Source: Akkermansia muciniphila
GTDB lineage: Bacteria; Verrucomicrobiota; Verrucomicrobiia; Methylacidiphilales; CAMAQI01
Direction of reading: 5' to 3'
Assembly: GCA_945883905.1 (NCBI GenBank)
Contig: CAMCYL010000015.1
Span: 1 to 42,231 of the forward strand
DNA length: 42,231 nucleotides
In this document: one piece after another, positions 8,217 to 15,349 of the stretch
Position numbering within the stretch: the first letter of the stretch is position 1
How the letters are laid out: each line of letters opens with the position of its first letter
Position numbers and translations under genes: made by a program
The notes under the pieces: generated by a model
What the model saw: only the letters and a program-made list of their open reading frames with translations
Database searches by the model: none
What the model was told of the DNA's origin: nothing

Positions 8217-9076
8217 GTTCAACTCTTTCTATGAATTTTCAGGGCGTTGAGACAGCAATGAAGCCTTCCGTGAGTAAATGGGAGGGACCTCATTTTCGAA
8301 TGGATAGTTGTTTAGATGTTCATTTGACCGAGGTTCAAAGTTTTAAATCTCTTTTTATTAATTCACCGGAGCCTCAGGCCTGTTGGCTTGTGACTCTCTC
8401 AGGGCACGGCTATTATAAAAAAGATCAACATCGTCACTTGCTCCATCCGGGACGAGTCGTTATTTTAAGAAAACCGGATCAGGGAGCTTTGCTTGCCGAT
8501 CCGAAGGGGCTTCCGTGGGATTTTATTTTTCTCAATGTGAGTGGGGATCCCTCCTTAGCTTTAGTTGATTACGTCATTCATAAATATGGTAGCTTTCAAA
8601 CACTTTCCCTCCAAGGGAATGCGATTCAGAGAGCGATTTCAATTGTTCAGTCCGTCCGTCAGAATGCGATCAAAACAGCTCATGATTGGTCGGCGTTGAC
8701 CTTTGAATGGTTGAATGAGTGGTGGACAGAGGTGGAGCGAAATTCGCCGCTTCTCTCTTCTGCGCTTCAATCGCCAGAGAGAGAGGGAGCGGTCGCCCCC
8801 TCTTATAGCCCTGGGAGTATTAAAAATTTGGCTCAACAAATGGGTTATTCGAGAGCTTATTTAACACGCCGCTTAAAGGAGCAGTGGGGAGAGACTCCCG
8901 GGAAGGTGCTTCGCCGCTCTCGATTAGAGGAGGGGTCACGCTTACTTCGGACGACGAACTTAAAGGTGGCGGATATCGCTTTGAAGGTCGGATTTAGTTG
9001 TTCAACTTCATTTGTTCGATCTTTCAACCGCATTTACGGGGTCTCTCCGTTAGTGTATCGACATTCCAATCGATAA
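8213..9076 (+). CDS. AraC-family transcriptional regulator
   Basis: Cytoplasmic DNA-binding regulator, 287 aa. Residues about 195-285 form the double helix-turn-helix of the AraC/XylS family. The first helix pair includes IKNLAQQMGYSRAYLTRRLK. The second is VADIALKVGFSCSTSFVRSF followed by NRIYGVSPLVYR, a very good match. Residues about 40-150 look like the beta-rich cupin sensor domain (LVTLSGHGYYKKDQ, LHPGRVVILRKPDQGAL), so a sugar or small-molecule ligand is likely but cannot be named. In-frame ATGs also occur at codons 7 and 16. No adjacent catabolic operon points to a target. Confidence 0.88.
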   Translation: MSSTLSMNFQGVETAMKPSVSKWEGPHFRMDSCLDVHLTEVQSFKSLFINSPEPQACWLVTLSGHGYYKKDQHRHLLHPGRVVILRKPDQGALLADPKGLPWDFIFLNVSGDPSLALVDYVIHKYGSFQTLSLQGNAIQRAISIVQSVRQNAIKTAHDWSALTFEWLNEWWTEVERNSPLLSSALQSPEREGAVAPSYSPGSIKNLAQQMGYSRAYLTRRLKEQWGETPGKVLRRSRLEEGSRLLRTTNLKVADIALKVGFSCSTSFVRSFNRIYGVSPLVYRHSNR

Positions 9077-9111
9077 TTTAGGGATTTCATTGCATTGCAT
9101 TGAATTTAAAG

Positions 9112-9684
9112 ATGAAAACAAAACAGATTCAGCGCGATGATTTTAAACAAGCCGTGGGAAGGATCACAAACCCTCAAAGAGAGGAGTTTTCACTCTTGAT
9201 TTATGATCGTTTATTTACGATTTCAGGATTTACCTCATCACGCTATTATTTTCTTTATTGTTCCATGGGATCGGAGCCGGAGACAAAGGGAATCTTTAAT
9301 CGTCTGATTGAGGATCGAAAAGAGGTGGCTTTTCCTATTTGGCATCAAAAAGAGCAACGATTAAGTTGGCATCTCGTCCATACATGGGATCAACTTCAAC
9401 GACGCAGCAATCGAATTATGGAGCCGGTATATTCACCTCAAACGGAGATTTTATTTCATCAAGCCGATTGGATTTTAGTGCCCGGCATTGCTTTTGACCG
9501 TCGGGGATATCGTTTGGGGCGAGGGGCAGGAATGTACGATCGAACCTTGGCATCACTCAGAAATGAAACAGGGCGAGTTGGCCTTTTTTTTTCAATTCAA
9601 GAGGCGAATCATGTCGTGACAGAGGCGCATGATCAACGGATGAACTTCATTGTAACAGAGAAAGAACGAATTATAATTAAATAG
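9112..9684 (+). CDS. 5-formyltetrahydrofolate cyclo-ligase
   Basis: Converts 5-formyl-THF to 5,10-methenyl-THF with ATP, salvaging stored folate. About 190 aa, the family size. The signature VPGIAFDRRGYRLGRGAGMYD (shown in two overlapping parts in the protein: VPGIAFDRRGYRLGRG, then GAGMYDR) matches the nucleotide/folate loop, usually RLGYGGGYYDR. Here Arg-Gly-Ala-Gly-Met replaces the common Tyr-Gly-Gly-Gly-Tyr. The YCSMGSEPET block near residue 50 corresponds to the family SEPdT motif. ATG at 9112 is chosen; a TTG at 9100 is in frame and neither has a clear ribosome site. It is convergent with the gene at 9746. Confidence 0.9.
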   Translation: MKTKQIQRDDFKQAVGRITNPQREEFSLLIYDRLFTISGFTSSRYYFLYCSMGSEPETKGIFNRLIEDRKEVAFPIWHQKEQRLSWHLVHTWDQLQRRSNRIMEPVYSPQTEILFHQADWILVPGIAFDRRGYRLGRGAGMYDRTLASLRNETGRVGLFFSIQEANHVVTEAHDQRMNFIVTEKERIIIK

Positions 9685-9708
9685 GTTTCGGAGAGGCGGA
9701 GGTAAATT

Positions 9709-9749
9709 TTAAACCAGATTCTGAATTAGGAATTAAAAAATCGGTTTAA
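9709..9749. terminator. Possible stem-loop between convergent genes
   Basis: TTAAACCAGATT at 9709-9720 can pair with AATCGGTTTAA at 9739-9749 (11 pairs, one bulged A, 18-base loop). It lies between two convergent genes, and the right arm includes the stop of the minus-strand gene. Low GC and a long loop make this weak. Confidence 0.25.
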
Positions 9750-10777
9750 TTCTGACTTTTTGGTTCCTGAACAATCACTCCGTACCAACCGAGACCCCGA
9801 TAAGTTTCATATCCTGGCGTACGTGAGAATCCGACGATATTTCCCTTTTCGTCGATATAATTTCCCTGTGATCCTAATTCCAGTTTGAGGGGGATTTTAT
9901 CTGTAAGAACTCCTTTTTTATTGCTTGATGCAATAATTTTAAATTTTGAGTCTAACAGAAGAGCGGTTGAGTGCTCTTTTTCCTCCTTCGTTAAGTGGAC
10001 GCTATCAACAATCGCTTGAGATTGAGTCTCCCAGTCAAAAAAGATTCCGAGAACGCCAATGACTCTTCCATTCGCATCTCCCTCAGCACGAATTGAGGCG
10101 GCATAGGTAGCCACGGCTCTATTATTGAGTGCTGGTGAGATTTCAATATCGGCAACGGAGAAGTCATCTCCAGAATTTGAATTTAAAGCGGCTTGAAACC
10201 AAGGACTTTTAGCAAGATTTTGTTTAGCTGCCTCTGGATACAATTGGGGACGTCCGGAAGCGATTACATTGCCGTGAAGATCCATGATCCAGATATCTAA
10301 ATAAACGGTATAGGCACCGAGAATCACAGATAACCGTTGCGAAGCGTATTTTATTTTCTCCAATTCAGGTTCTGTTGCCACATGAACCACTGCGGAGTCC
10401 GTAGCCCACCAACGAACATCGCATGAACGTTCGTAAAGATTACGATCCATTATTTCAATCATACTGTGGGAGAGATCAACGAGTCGTCCCCCACGAATTT
10501 GTTCAACGAGAGTTTTTCCGAGGGTATCGATCTCTTTGAGTTTAACCCCGAGATTTGAGGAAAATTCTTTAGACATTTTACTCATTCGATCGGAGATTTC
10601 AGAGACCTCTTGAGCGACGATTGCAAACCCTTTGCCAAATTCGCCGGCATGGGCTGATTCGACGAGGGCATTCATTGCAAGGATCTTTGTCAGACGACTG
10701 ACGGATTGAATTTCAGTAATTTGTTTGTTCGCAAGATTTGAAACCTCTTTAGATAAGGCAATAATTCTTTCGGGCAT
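9746..10777 (-). CDS. Soluble MCP-tip plus Cache sensor protein next to amt
   Basis: 343 aa with no membrane segment. Residues about 28-65 are the signalling tip of chemoreceptors: LTKILAMNALVESAHAGEFG then KGFAIVAQEVSEIS, matching the conserved NAAIEAARAGE/GFAVVA hairpin that contacts CheA/CheW. Only this short coiled coil is present. Residues about 115-340 look like a PDC/Cache ligand-binding domain (TVYLDIWIMDLHGNVIASGR, SVADIEISPALNNRAVATYA, GVLGIFFDW). Ordinary receptors have the sensor first and outside the membrane; here the order is reversed and the sensor would be cytoplasmic. The start at 10777 has GGAG six bases ahead. Downstream of amt on the same strand, so a link to ammonium or nitrogen sensing is an inference. 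Confidence 0.8.
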   Translation of the reverse strand: MPERIIALSKEVSNLANKQITEIQSVSRLTKILAMNALVESAHAGEFGKGFAIVAQEVSEISDRMSKMSKEFSSNLGVKLKEIDTLGKTLVEQIRGGRLVDLSHSMIEIMDRNLYERSCDVRWWATDSAVVHVATEPELEKIKYASQRLSVILGAYTVYLDIWIMDLHGNVIASGRPQLYPEAAKQNLAKSPWFQAALNSNSGDDFSVADIEISPALNNRAVATYAASIRAEGDANGRVIGVLGIFFDWETQSQAIVDSVHLTKEEKEHSTALLLDSKFKIIASSNKKGVLTDKIPLKLELGSQGNYIDEKGNIVGFSRTPGYETYRGLGWYGVIVQEPKSQN

Positions 10778-10802
10778 TATCTTCTCCAGTCCGTAATTTT
10801 AT

Positions 10803-10837
10803 TTATTCGCACGAAGGATTTACCTTCGTGCGAATAA
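10803..10837. repeat. Perfect 15-bp inverted repeat between amt and the receptor-like gene
   Basis: TTATTCGCACGAAGG at 10803-10817 and its exact reverse complement at 10823-10837, loop ATTTA. There is no T-run on either strand, so it is not a classical terminator. It could uncouple or stabilise the two parts of an amt-receptor transcript, or terminate weakly. Confidence 0.75.
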
Positions 10838-10854
10838 GATATTTATTATCTAAT

Positions 10855-12315
10855 TCAATGATTATCGTAACCATGTTCGCCATGTTCGACGATATCGAGG
10901 CCTTTTTCTTCTGCTTCGATCGTGGGACGTAATCCTACGAATACTTTCACAATGTAAGTGATTACAATTGTTCCGAGGATTGAGACTAAAAGAGTAATTC
11001 CCATTGAGCTTAATTGAGCCTTCCAGAGAGTTCCATTTTCAATGAGATTCTTTAGACCATTTTTAGCCGCATAGCCTTCAGAAATTAGATTTGAGTTAAT
11101 CGTAGGATCGGCAAAGATACCGGTGACTAAAGCGCCGAGGGTTCCACAGATAGCATGAACACCAAAGGTATCTAATGAATCGTCATATCCGAAGTGTTGT
11201 TTAATCTTATTGCAAGCAATGTAAGAACCGATTGCTCCAATAATACCGATGATGACGGCGTTTGTTGGTGAAACAAACCCTGCTGCGGGAGTAATGATCA
11301 CAAGTCCCGCGACGAGACCGGTACACATTCCAACAACGGAAGCTTTTCCTTTGATTAACCACTCAAGAGATCCCCATGTCGCACAAGCGATTGCTGCTGC
11401 GAGCGTTGTTGTGGTAAACGCACTTGCGGCAATGCCATCAGCGGCAAGAGCGCTTCCGGCATTGAATCCATACCAACCCACGTAAAGCATTCCAGTTCCG
11501 ACCATACAAAGAACAGTACTATGAGGGGACATGATCGTATGACCGAAGCCTAATCGTTTTCCGAGGATCAAACAAAGGAGCAATGCAGACCATCCTGAGG
11601 TCATATGAACGACGGTTCCACCGGCAAAATCGATGGCGGGTATTTTTGCATCGGCATTCCAGACTCCATTCATGAGGCCTGTGGATCCCCAAGTCATATG
11701 GGCGATCGGAAAATAAACGACAAACATCCAAAGAGCGACAAAGAGAAGGATTGCGGAAAACTTCATTCGTTCGGCGATTGCTCCAATTATTAACGCAGGG
11801 GTAATGATTGCAAACATGAGCTGGAACATTGAGAAAACGTTTTCTGAAACCCAATAGCAATAGTTTGTATTAGGAGCACTATCGACCTCCTTCATGAAGA
11901 AGTTTTCACTTCCTCCAAGGTATGGGCTGCCAAAATTTGATCCAAAAACTAAGCTGTAACCAACGGTGTACCATAGAAGGACAACGAGCCCTGTAATTCC
12001 AAGGCATTGAGCTAATACGGAGAGAACGTTTTTTGTTCGAACAAGTCCACCGTAAAAAAGAGCAAGACCTGGAAGTGTCATGAAGAGAACTAAGGCGGCA
12101 GAGGTCATGAGCCAGGCATTGTGTCCAGGTCCTGCAACCCCAGCGATAGGGCTCCCAACAGGATCTGTATTTTTGATGTAGGCCTCAAGTCCAGCGAATC
12201 GCTGATCCTGAGTAGGGGTTGCTTCTTGGGCGTTGAGTCCGAATAGACTAGCAATTATGACGAATAATGCGATTAAACTGGTTATTTTATTGAATTTTTC
12301 GATCTTTTTTTTCAT
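10855..12315 (-). CDS. amt: Ammonium transporter Amt
   Basis: Trimeric inner-membrane channel for ammonium uptake, 486 aa. An N-terminal hydrophobic segment ending at LFGLNAQEA looks like a signal peptide, as in many Amt proteins. Eleven membrane segments follow. Family blocks include FYGGLVRTKNVLSVL, DFAGGTVVHMTSGWSALL with the first pore His, and DTFGVHAICGTLGAL with the second; MYVGWYGFNAGSAL is the Amt signature. The ribosome site AAGGA lies five bases before the ATG. No glnK/PII gene is adjacent, which is unusual for amt. An AT-rich leader (12316-12480) precedes it; I saw no sigma-54 promoter there. A 35-base palindrome and a receptor-like gene follow. Confidence 0.96.
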   Translation of the reverse strand: MKKKIEKFNKITSLIALFVIIASLFGLNAQEATPTQDQRFAGLEAYIKNTDPVGSPIAGVAGPGHNAWLMTSAALVLFMTLPGLALFYGGLVRTKNVLSVLAQCLGITGLVVLLWYTVGYSLVFGSNFGSPYLGGSENFFMKEVDSAPNTNYCYWVSENVFSMFQLMFAIITPALIIGAIAERMKFSAILLFVALWMFVVYFPIAHMTWGSTGLMNGVWNADAKIPAIDFAGGTVVHMTSGWSALLLCLILGKRLGFGHTIMSPHSTVLCMVGTGMLYVGWYGFNAGSALAADGIAASAFTTTTLAAAIACATWGSLEWLIKGKASVVGMCTGLVAGLVIITPAAGFVSPTNAVIIGIIGAIGSYIACNKIKQHFGYDDSLDTFGVHAICGTLGALVTGIFADPTINSNLISEGYAAKNGLKNLIENGTLWKAQLSSMGITLLVSILGTIVITYIVKVFVGLRPTIEAEEKGLDIVEHGEHGYDNH

Positions 12316-12815
12316 GGAATCCTTATTAAAAGTTGGCTTTAATATATATTTTATTATTTATCGAAAGTCATATATAAGCATAATTTAAAAATAATTAAAC
12401 TAATTAAATCTTAGAAACATATTAAAATTATTAATATAAATAATTAAAGTAATTATCTTAAAATCGACAATCCATTTAACTACAGGCCTGTCAGTTGAGC
12501 ATGGGCGTCAACTGAAGGAGAAGAGAAAATCCAATTTTAACCGCAGGGTAATCGGAGGACAACGAAGGAAAATTCAATTCACTCTTTGTTTAAGAGCCAA
12601 GATAACTCTCTTTTCCCCTATTAAAAACCGTATTCTCCTCCGTTGCCCCCCGTTTCTAGTTGCCGACCCTCGGCTCTCCAACTTCTTTCCCTTTTGGTAT
12701 TGCGCTATTGCGCAGGGAGTGCGTCGTGGCGTCGTTGAGTGTGACAATGAATTTAAGTTTTTTTAGGGATTTGAAGGGTATTCGCATACCGCTCGGGTTC
12801 GATGAGAAAAATGCG
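12316..12815. other. Intergenic region upstream of amt, left of the IS66 element
   Basis: 12316-12480 is very AT-rich and should hold the amt promoter, though no clear boxes were found. 12483-12490 is the palindrome CAGGCCTG. 12491-12498 (TCAGTTGA) pairs with 12508-12515 around a 9-base loop. About 12540-12655 contains loosely complementary GGAGGACAACG / CGTTGCCCCCCG type arms, like a degenerate dispersed repeat. No convincing gene in the rest. Confidence 0.5.
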
Positions 12816-12823
12816 GGTAGAGG
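12812..12823 (-). pseudogene. Displaced 3' acceptor end of tRNA-Gly(CCC)
   Basis: On the minus strand this reads CCTCTACCCGCA. TACCCGC pairs perfectly (one G-U) with the 5' GCGGGTG at 15281-15275, so it is the original acceptor 3' strand plus discriminator A. The first eight bases are the left copy of the IS66 target duplication. It is now 2.4 kb away from the rest of the tRNA. No CCA was encoded. Confidence 0.8.
12816..12823. repeat. Target-site duplication of IS66, left copy (GGTAGAGG)
   Basis: GGTAGAGG immediately outside the left terminal repeat, identical to 15215-15222. Eight bases is the known IS66-family duplication length. Confidence 0.92.
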
Positions 12824-12855
12824 GTAAGCCCCCGCTCAGAGCCGTTGTATTCTGA
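12824..12855. repeat. IS66 left terminal inverted repeat
   Basis: 32 bases beginning GTAAGCCCCCGCTCAGAGCC, the exact reverse complement of 15183-15214. Similarity continues imperfectly inward. Confidence 0.95.
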
Positions 12856-12881
12856 ATTCAAAAAATCGTTAGATTTTCGTG

Positions 12882-13253
12882 ATGAACGAAAATCAAACTC
12901 CCTCGCCCTCTGAAATCTCCCCTGTGCCTAAGCGCACGAATCGAAAATACACAAAGGAACAAAAACGAGTTTTTGTTTCCGAATTTCTTGCCTCGGGCAA
13001 GAAACGCTCCCTTTTCTGTCGTGAGCGAGATTTATCGTATTTGAGTTTCGGGCAATGGGTAGAAAAGTTTTCGCCGCAGGCGAAAACTTCTTCCTCCAAT
13101 CCGGGATCTGCTCCTCTCTTTCGTGAACTTTCTTTGGTTCCGAAAGCAGGCTTTGGCGTAATGGAAATTGAATTTTCAGGAAAAGGAATCGTTCGTATCG
13201 AGCGGGAATGTCCTGAAAACTGGGTGAAGGAAGTCTTGGAGAGGCTTTCATGA
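12882..13253 (+). CDS. tnpA: IS66 accessory protein TnpA (OrfA)
   Basis: Small helix-turn-helix protein needed with TnpB for efficient IS66 transposition. 123 aa. The KRTNRKYTKEQKRVFVSEFL segment followed by FCRERDLSYLSFGQWVEKF is the OrfA helix-turn-helix region. The C-terminal half (VMEIEFSGKGIVRIE, NWVKEVLERLS) matches the usual end of IS66 OrfA proteins. ATG at 12882 is preferred over the adjoining GTG at 12879. Its stop overlaps tnpB as ATGA, a common IS66 coupling. Confidence 0.88.
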   Translation: MNENQTPSPSEISPVPKRTNRKYTKEQKRVFVSEFLASGKKRSLFCRERDLSYLSFGQWVEKFSPQAKTSSSNPGSAPLFRELSLVPKAGFGVMEIEFSGKGIVRIERECPENWVKEVLERLS

Positions 13254-13582
13254 GTCCCTCGGTATCGACAAAAGTTTTCATCGCCTGCGGGGCGACCGAT
13301 ATGAGAAAGGGATTTGGAGGGTTGCAGGCATTGGTCGAGGGAGTTTTAAGGCAGGACTCGATTTCAGGGCATTGGTTTATTTTTTGTAATGAAAGAAAAA
13401 CGACTTTAAAGATCCTGTATTGGGATGGCTCGGGGTTCTGGGTCTGTGCAAAGCGATTGGAGCGAGGCCGCTTTTCCTTTCCTCAAGGAGGGAAAGAATC
13501 GATGACTCATGGGGAGCTCGGGTGTTTGCTGTCAGGAATTGAAATCAACGAAAAAAACTTTAAAAAATGGCGAAGAATTTAG
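13250..13582 (+). CDS. tnpB: IS66 accessory protein TnpB (OrfB)
   Basis: Conserved IS66 OrfB, 110 aa, the family length. The signature IACGATDMRKGFGGLQALVE matches the TDMRKGFDGL block. FCNERKTTLKILYWDGSGFW and CAKRLERGRFSFP match the rest. Its biochemical role is unclear in the family, but it is required with TnpA for full transposition. Starts by ATGA overlap with tnpA. Confidence 0.95.
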   Translation: MSPSVSTKVFIACGATDMRKGFGGLQALVEGVLRQDSISGHWFIFCNERKTTLKILYWDGSGFWVCAKRLERGRFSFPQGGKESMTHGELGCLLSGIEINEKNFKKWRRI

Positions 13583-13630
13583 TTGTTTTTTTATATATTT
13601 ACTCTATACCTTATTTATTCACATTTAAAT

Positions 13631-15169
13631 ATGAATCTAGAGCTTCTCCAACAAGAAAATCTCCTTCTCAAAGCTCAGGTAGAGTCTTTTGAAAAGCTAG
13701 TTGCTTCCCTTCAGGAGGCCTTAAAATGGACAGAAGCGAAATACGCCGCTTTGGAAAAGAAGGTTTATGGTTCCTCCAGTGAACGTGTGACTCAAGAGGA
13801 TTTAAGGCAGTTTTTACCGGGGATTAATGTTCAAGGGGAGGTTTACTCGGAGCCTAAGAGTCAAAAGATCACGATTGATCGAAAAAAACAATCTTTAGAG
13901 AAAGCGGCTCCTTTGCGTGGAGAAATTCCTGCCCATATCGAACGTCGTCGCATCGAGATTCCTGCTCCCGAAGCTGTTTTAAATAATCCTCACGCCTGGG
14001 AAAAGATCGGGGAACAGGTGACGGAGAGAATCGGCATTGATCCTGCGAATGTTTTTTGTGAGCAGCTCGTGATTGGGAAGTACAAGAGCCGAGAAGAGAG
14101 GAATCTTCTGGTTCAATCTCCTGTTCCTCCGACTCTGGGCGATAAATGCCTAGCAACTCCCGAGGTTGGAGTTCATGTTGTTTTGCAGAAGTTTGATCTT
14201 CATCTTCCTTATTATCGTCAGCGTAAGCATTGGAAAGAGACTTATGGTGTTTGGATCCATGAATCGACTTTTGAATCTTGGGGAAATTTAACCTTGGATT
14301 TATTGGTTCCTTTAGCCGAGAGAGTCAAACTACAGGTTTTGGCATCAAAATATCTTCAGATCGATGAAACCCCGATTGATGTTTTAGATCCTGAGGTCAA
14401 GGGAACCACGGCAACGGGTCAGTTTTTTGTTTATTCCGTTCCTGGTAAAGAGCTCTTTTTTGATTGGCAGATGAGTCGAGGACATCAAAGCGTCAAAGAA
14501 ACCCTCCAAAACTTTTTAGGGAGCGTTCAATCCGATGGGTACTCTGTTTATGAGACGATCTCAAATTTACGTCCCGATTTGAACTATTTAGCTTGTTGGG
14601 CTCATGTCAGACGGAAGTTTATCATGGCCTTTGATCAAAAAGACCCGCAAGCCGCTTGGTTCGTGGAGAAGATTGGAAAACTCTACGAGATTGAATCTCG
14701 ACTTCGAGAGGTAAAAGCCTCTCTCGAAGAGAGAAAATCACTTCGACAAAATGAGGCGATTCCGATTTTAGATGAGATTAAAGTCAGACTCGATCAGCTT
14801 CATCCCACCGTTCTCTTGAAAAGTCATATCGGTAAAGCGGTTGCCTATGCCCACAAGCTTTGGAAAAAACTCATCGTTTATGTCACGGACGGAATTTATG
14901 AGATCGATAACAATGGCGTCGAGAACGCCATTCGTCCGAGTGCCATTGGAAAGAAAAATTACTTGTTCGTTGGGGCTCCAGGAGTCGGACAACGACATGC
15001 GGCGATTTATACCTTGATCGGATCGTGCCGAAGGCTCGCAATCAATCCCCATGAATACATTCCTGCGGTTGTCAAAGAACTCTGCGGACTCAAAGTCAAA
15101 GGTCTCCAAGAACTCGACCGACTCACGCCTCGTGAATGGCTCAAGTATCAAGCCATCCCAGTAGCATAA
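13631..15169 (+). CDS. tnpC: IS66 transposase TnpC
   Basis: DDE transposase, about 512 aa. The N-terminus is a leucine-rich coiled coil (ENLLLKAQVESFEKLVASLQ), then KVYGSSSER, as in IS66 transposases. The catalytic blocks are LQIDETPIDVL, VQSDGYSVYE and YEIDNNGVENAIRPSAIGKK (Asp, Asp, Glu). The C-terminal IS66 tail (AIYTLIGSCRRLAINPHEYI) is present, so the protein looks complete. A TTG at 13583 would extend it by 16 hydrophobic residues; ATG at 13631 is preferred because the coiled coil starts there. Confidence 0.95.
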   Translation: MNLELLQQENLLLKAQVESFEKLVASLQEALKWTEAKYAALEKKVYGSSSERVTQEDLRQFLPGINVQGEVYSEPKSQKITIDRKKQSLEKAAPLRGEIPAHIERRRIEIPAPEAVLNNPHAWEKIGEQVTERIGIDPANVFCEQLVIGKYKSREERNLLVQSPVPPTLGDKCLATPEVGVHVVLQKFDLHLPYYRQRKHWKETYGVWIHESTFESWGNLTLDLLVPLAERVKLQVLASKYLQIDETPIDVLDPEVKGTTATGQFFVYSVPGKELFFDWQMSRGHQSVKETLQNFLGSVQSDGYSVYETISNLRPDLNYLACWAHVRRKFIMAFDQKDPQAAWFVEKIGKLYEIESRLREVKASLEERKSLRQNEAIPILDEIKVRLDQLHPTVLLKSHIGKAVAYAHKLWKKLIVYVTDGIYEIDNNGVENAIRPSAIGKKNYLFVGAPGVGQRHAAIYTLIGSCRRLAINPHEYIPAVVKELCGLKVKGLQELDRLTPREWLKYQAIPVA

Positions 15170-15182
15170 CAGATTTTCGAAG

Positions 15183-15214
15183 TCAGAATACAACGGCTCT
15201 GAGCGGGGGCTTAC
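15183..15214. repeat. IS66 right terminal inverted repeat
   Basis: 32 bases ending in GCGGGGGCTTAC, the exact reverse complement of 12824-12855. It starts 13 bases after the tnpC stop. Confidence 0.95.
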
Positions 15215-15222
15215 GGTAGAGG
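15215..15222. repeat. Target-site duplication of IS66, right copy (GGTAGAGG)
   Basis: Identical to 12816-12823. It is part of the T-stem and acceptor stem of the tRNA-Gly gene. Confidence 0.92.
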
Positions 15223-15281
15223 GAATCGAACCCTCGCTAGAGGCTTGGGAAGCCCCCGTTCTACCACTGAACTACACCCGC
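15215..15281 (-). tRNA. tRNA-Gly(CCC), acceptor stem broken by IS66
   Basis: Reading from 15281: acceptor GCGGGTG, D-arm GTTC-AGTGGTA-GAAC, anticodon arm GGGGC-TTCCCAA-GCCTC (anticodon CCC), variable TAGC, T-arm GAGGG-TTCGATT-CCCTC, then TACC. The next bases should be CGC plus discriminator but are GTAA from the IS66 end, so three acceptor pairs (positions 1-3 with 70-72) are lost. Rejoining at the target duplication restores a perfect acceptor (TACCCGC, then A). The gene is therefore probably inactive. GGG codons could still be read by a tRNA-Gly(UCC) elsewhere. Automated tools may still call this a tRNA. Confidence 0.9.
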
Positions 15282-15302
15282 TTAAAACCAATTTTACTTA
15301 TT

Positions 15303-15349
15303 TTTCGACGAATGTCGAAATCCCTGATTCGGGAGGATTCCCGAATCAG
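15303..15349 (-). terminator. Two stem-loops at the acs 3' end
   Basis: CTGATTCGGGA at 15324-15334 pairs perfectly with 15339-15349 (loop GGAT) and includes the acs stop codon. A second 7-bp hairpin lies at 15303-15320. Neither is followed by a U-run on the minus strand, so intrinsic termination is uncertain; they could protect the acs 3' end. Confidence 0.45.

Larger units (their letters stand above)
12824..15214 (+). mobile_element. Complete IS66-family insertion sequence
   Basis: 2391 bp. Ends are 32-bp identical inverted repeats starting GTAAGCCCCC, and GTAA is typical for IS66. It is flanked by the 8-bp duplication GGTAGAGG. It carries the three IS66 genes tnpA, tnpB and tnpC in order, all intact, with tnpA/tnpB overlapping as ATGA. 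Perfect ends and intact genes suggest a recent and possibly active insertion. It splits a minus-strand tRNA-Gly(CCC) gene within the acceptor stem. Confidence 0.96.

Noticed and set aside
10803-10837. Intrinsic terminator reading of the 15-bp hairpin
   Set aside because: No T-run follows the stem on either strand; kept as an inverted repeat only.
11519-11860. 113-codon minus-strand frame inside amt
   Set aside because: Lies wholly within the intact amt gene, in another frame; composition is that of an overlapping shadow.
12316-12480. Sigma-54 promoter for amt
   Set aside because: No TGGC-N8-TGC type elements were found in the AT-rich leader.
12893-13281. Minus-strand frames (68 and 117 codons) under IS66 tnpA
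   Set aside because: Antisense shadows of tnpA/tnpB inside the IS.
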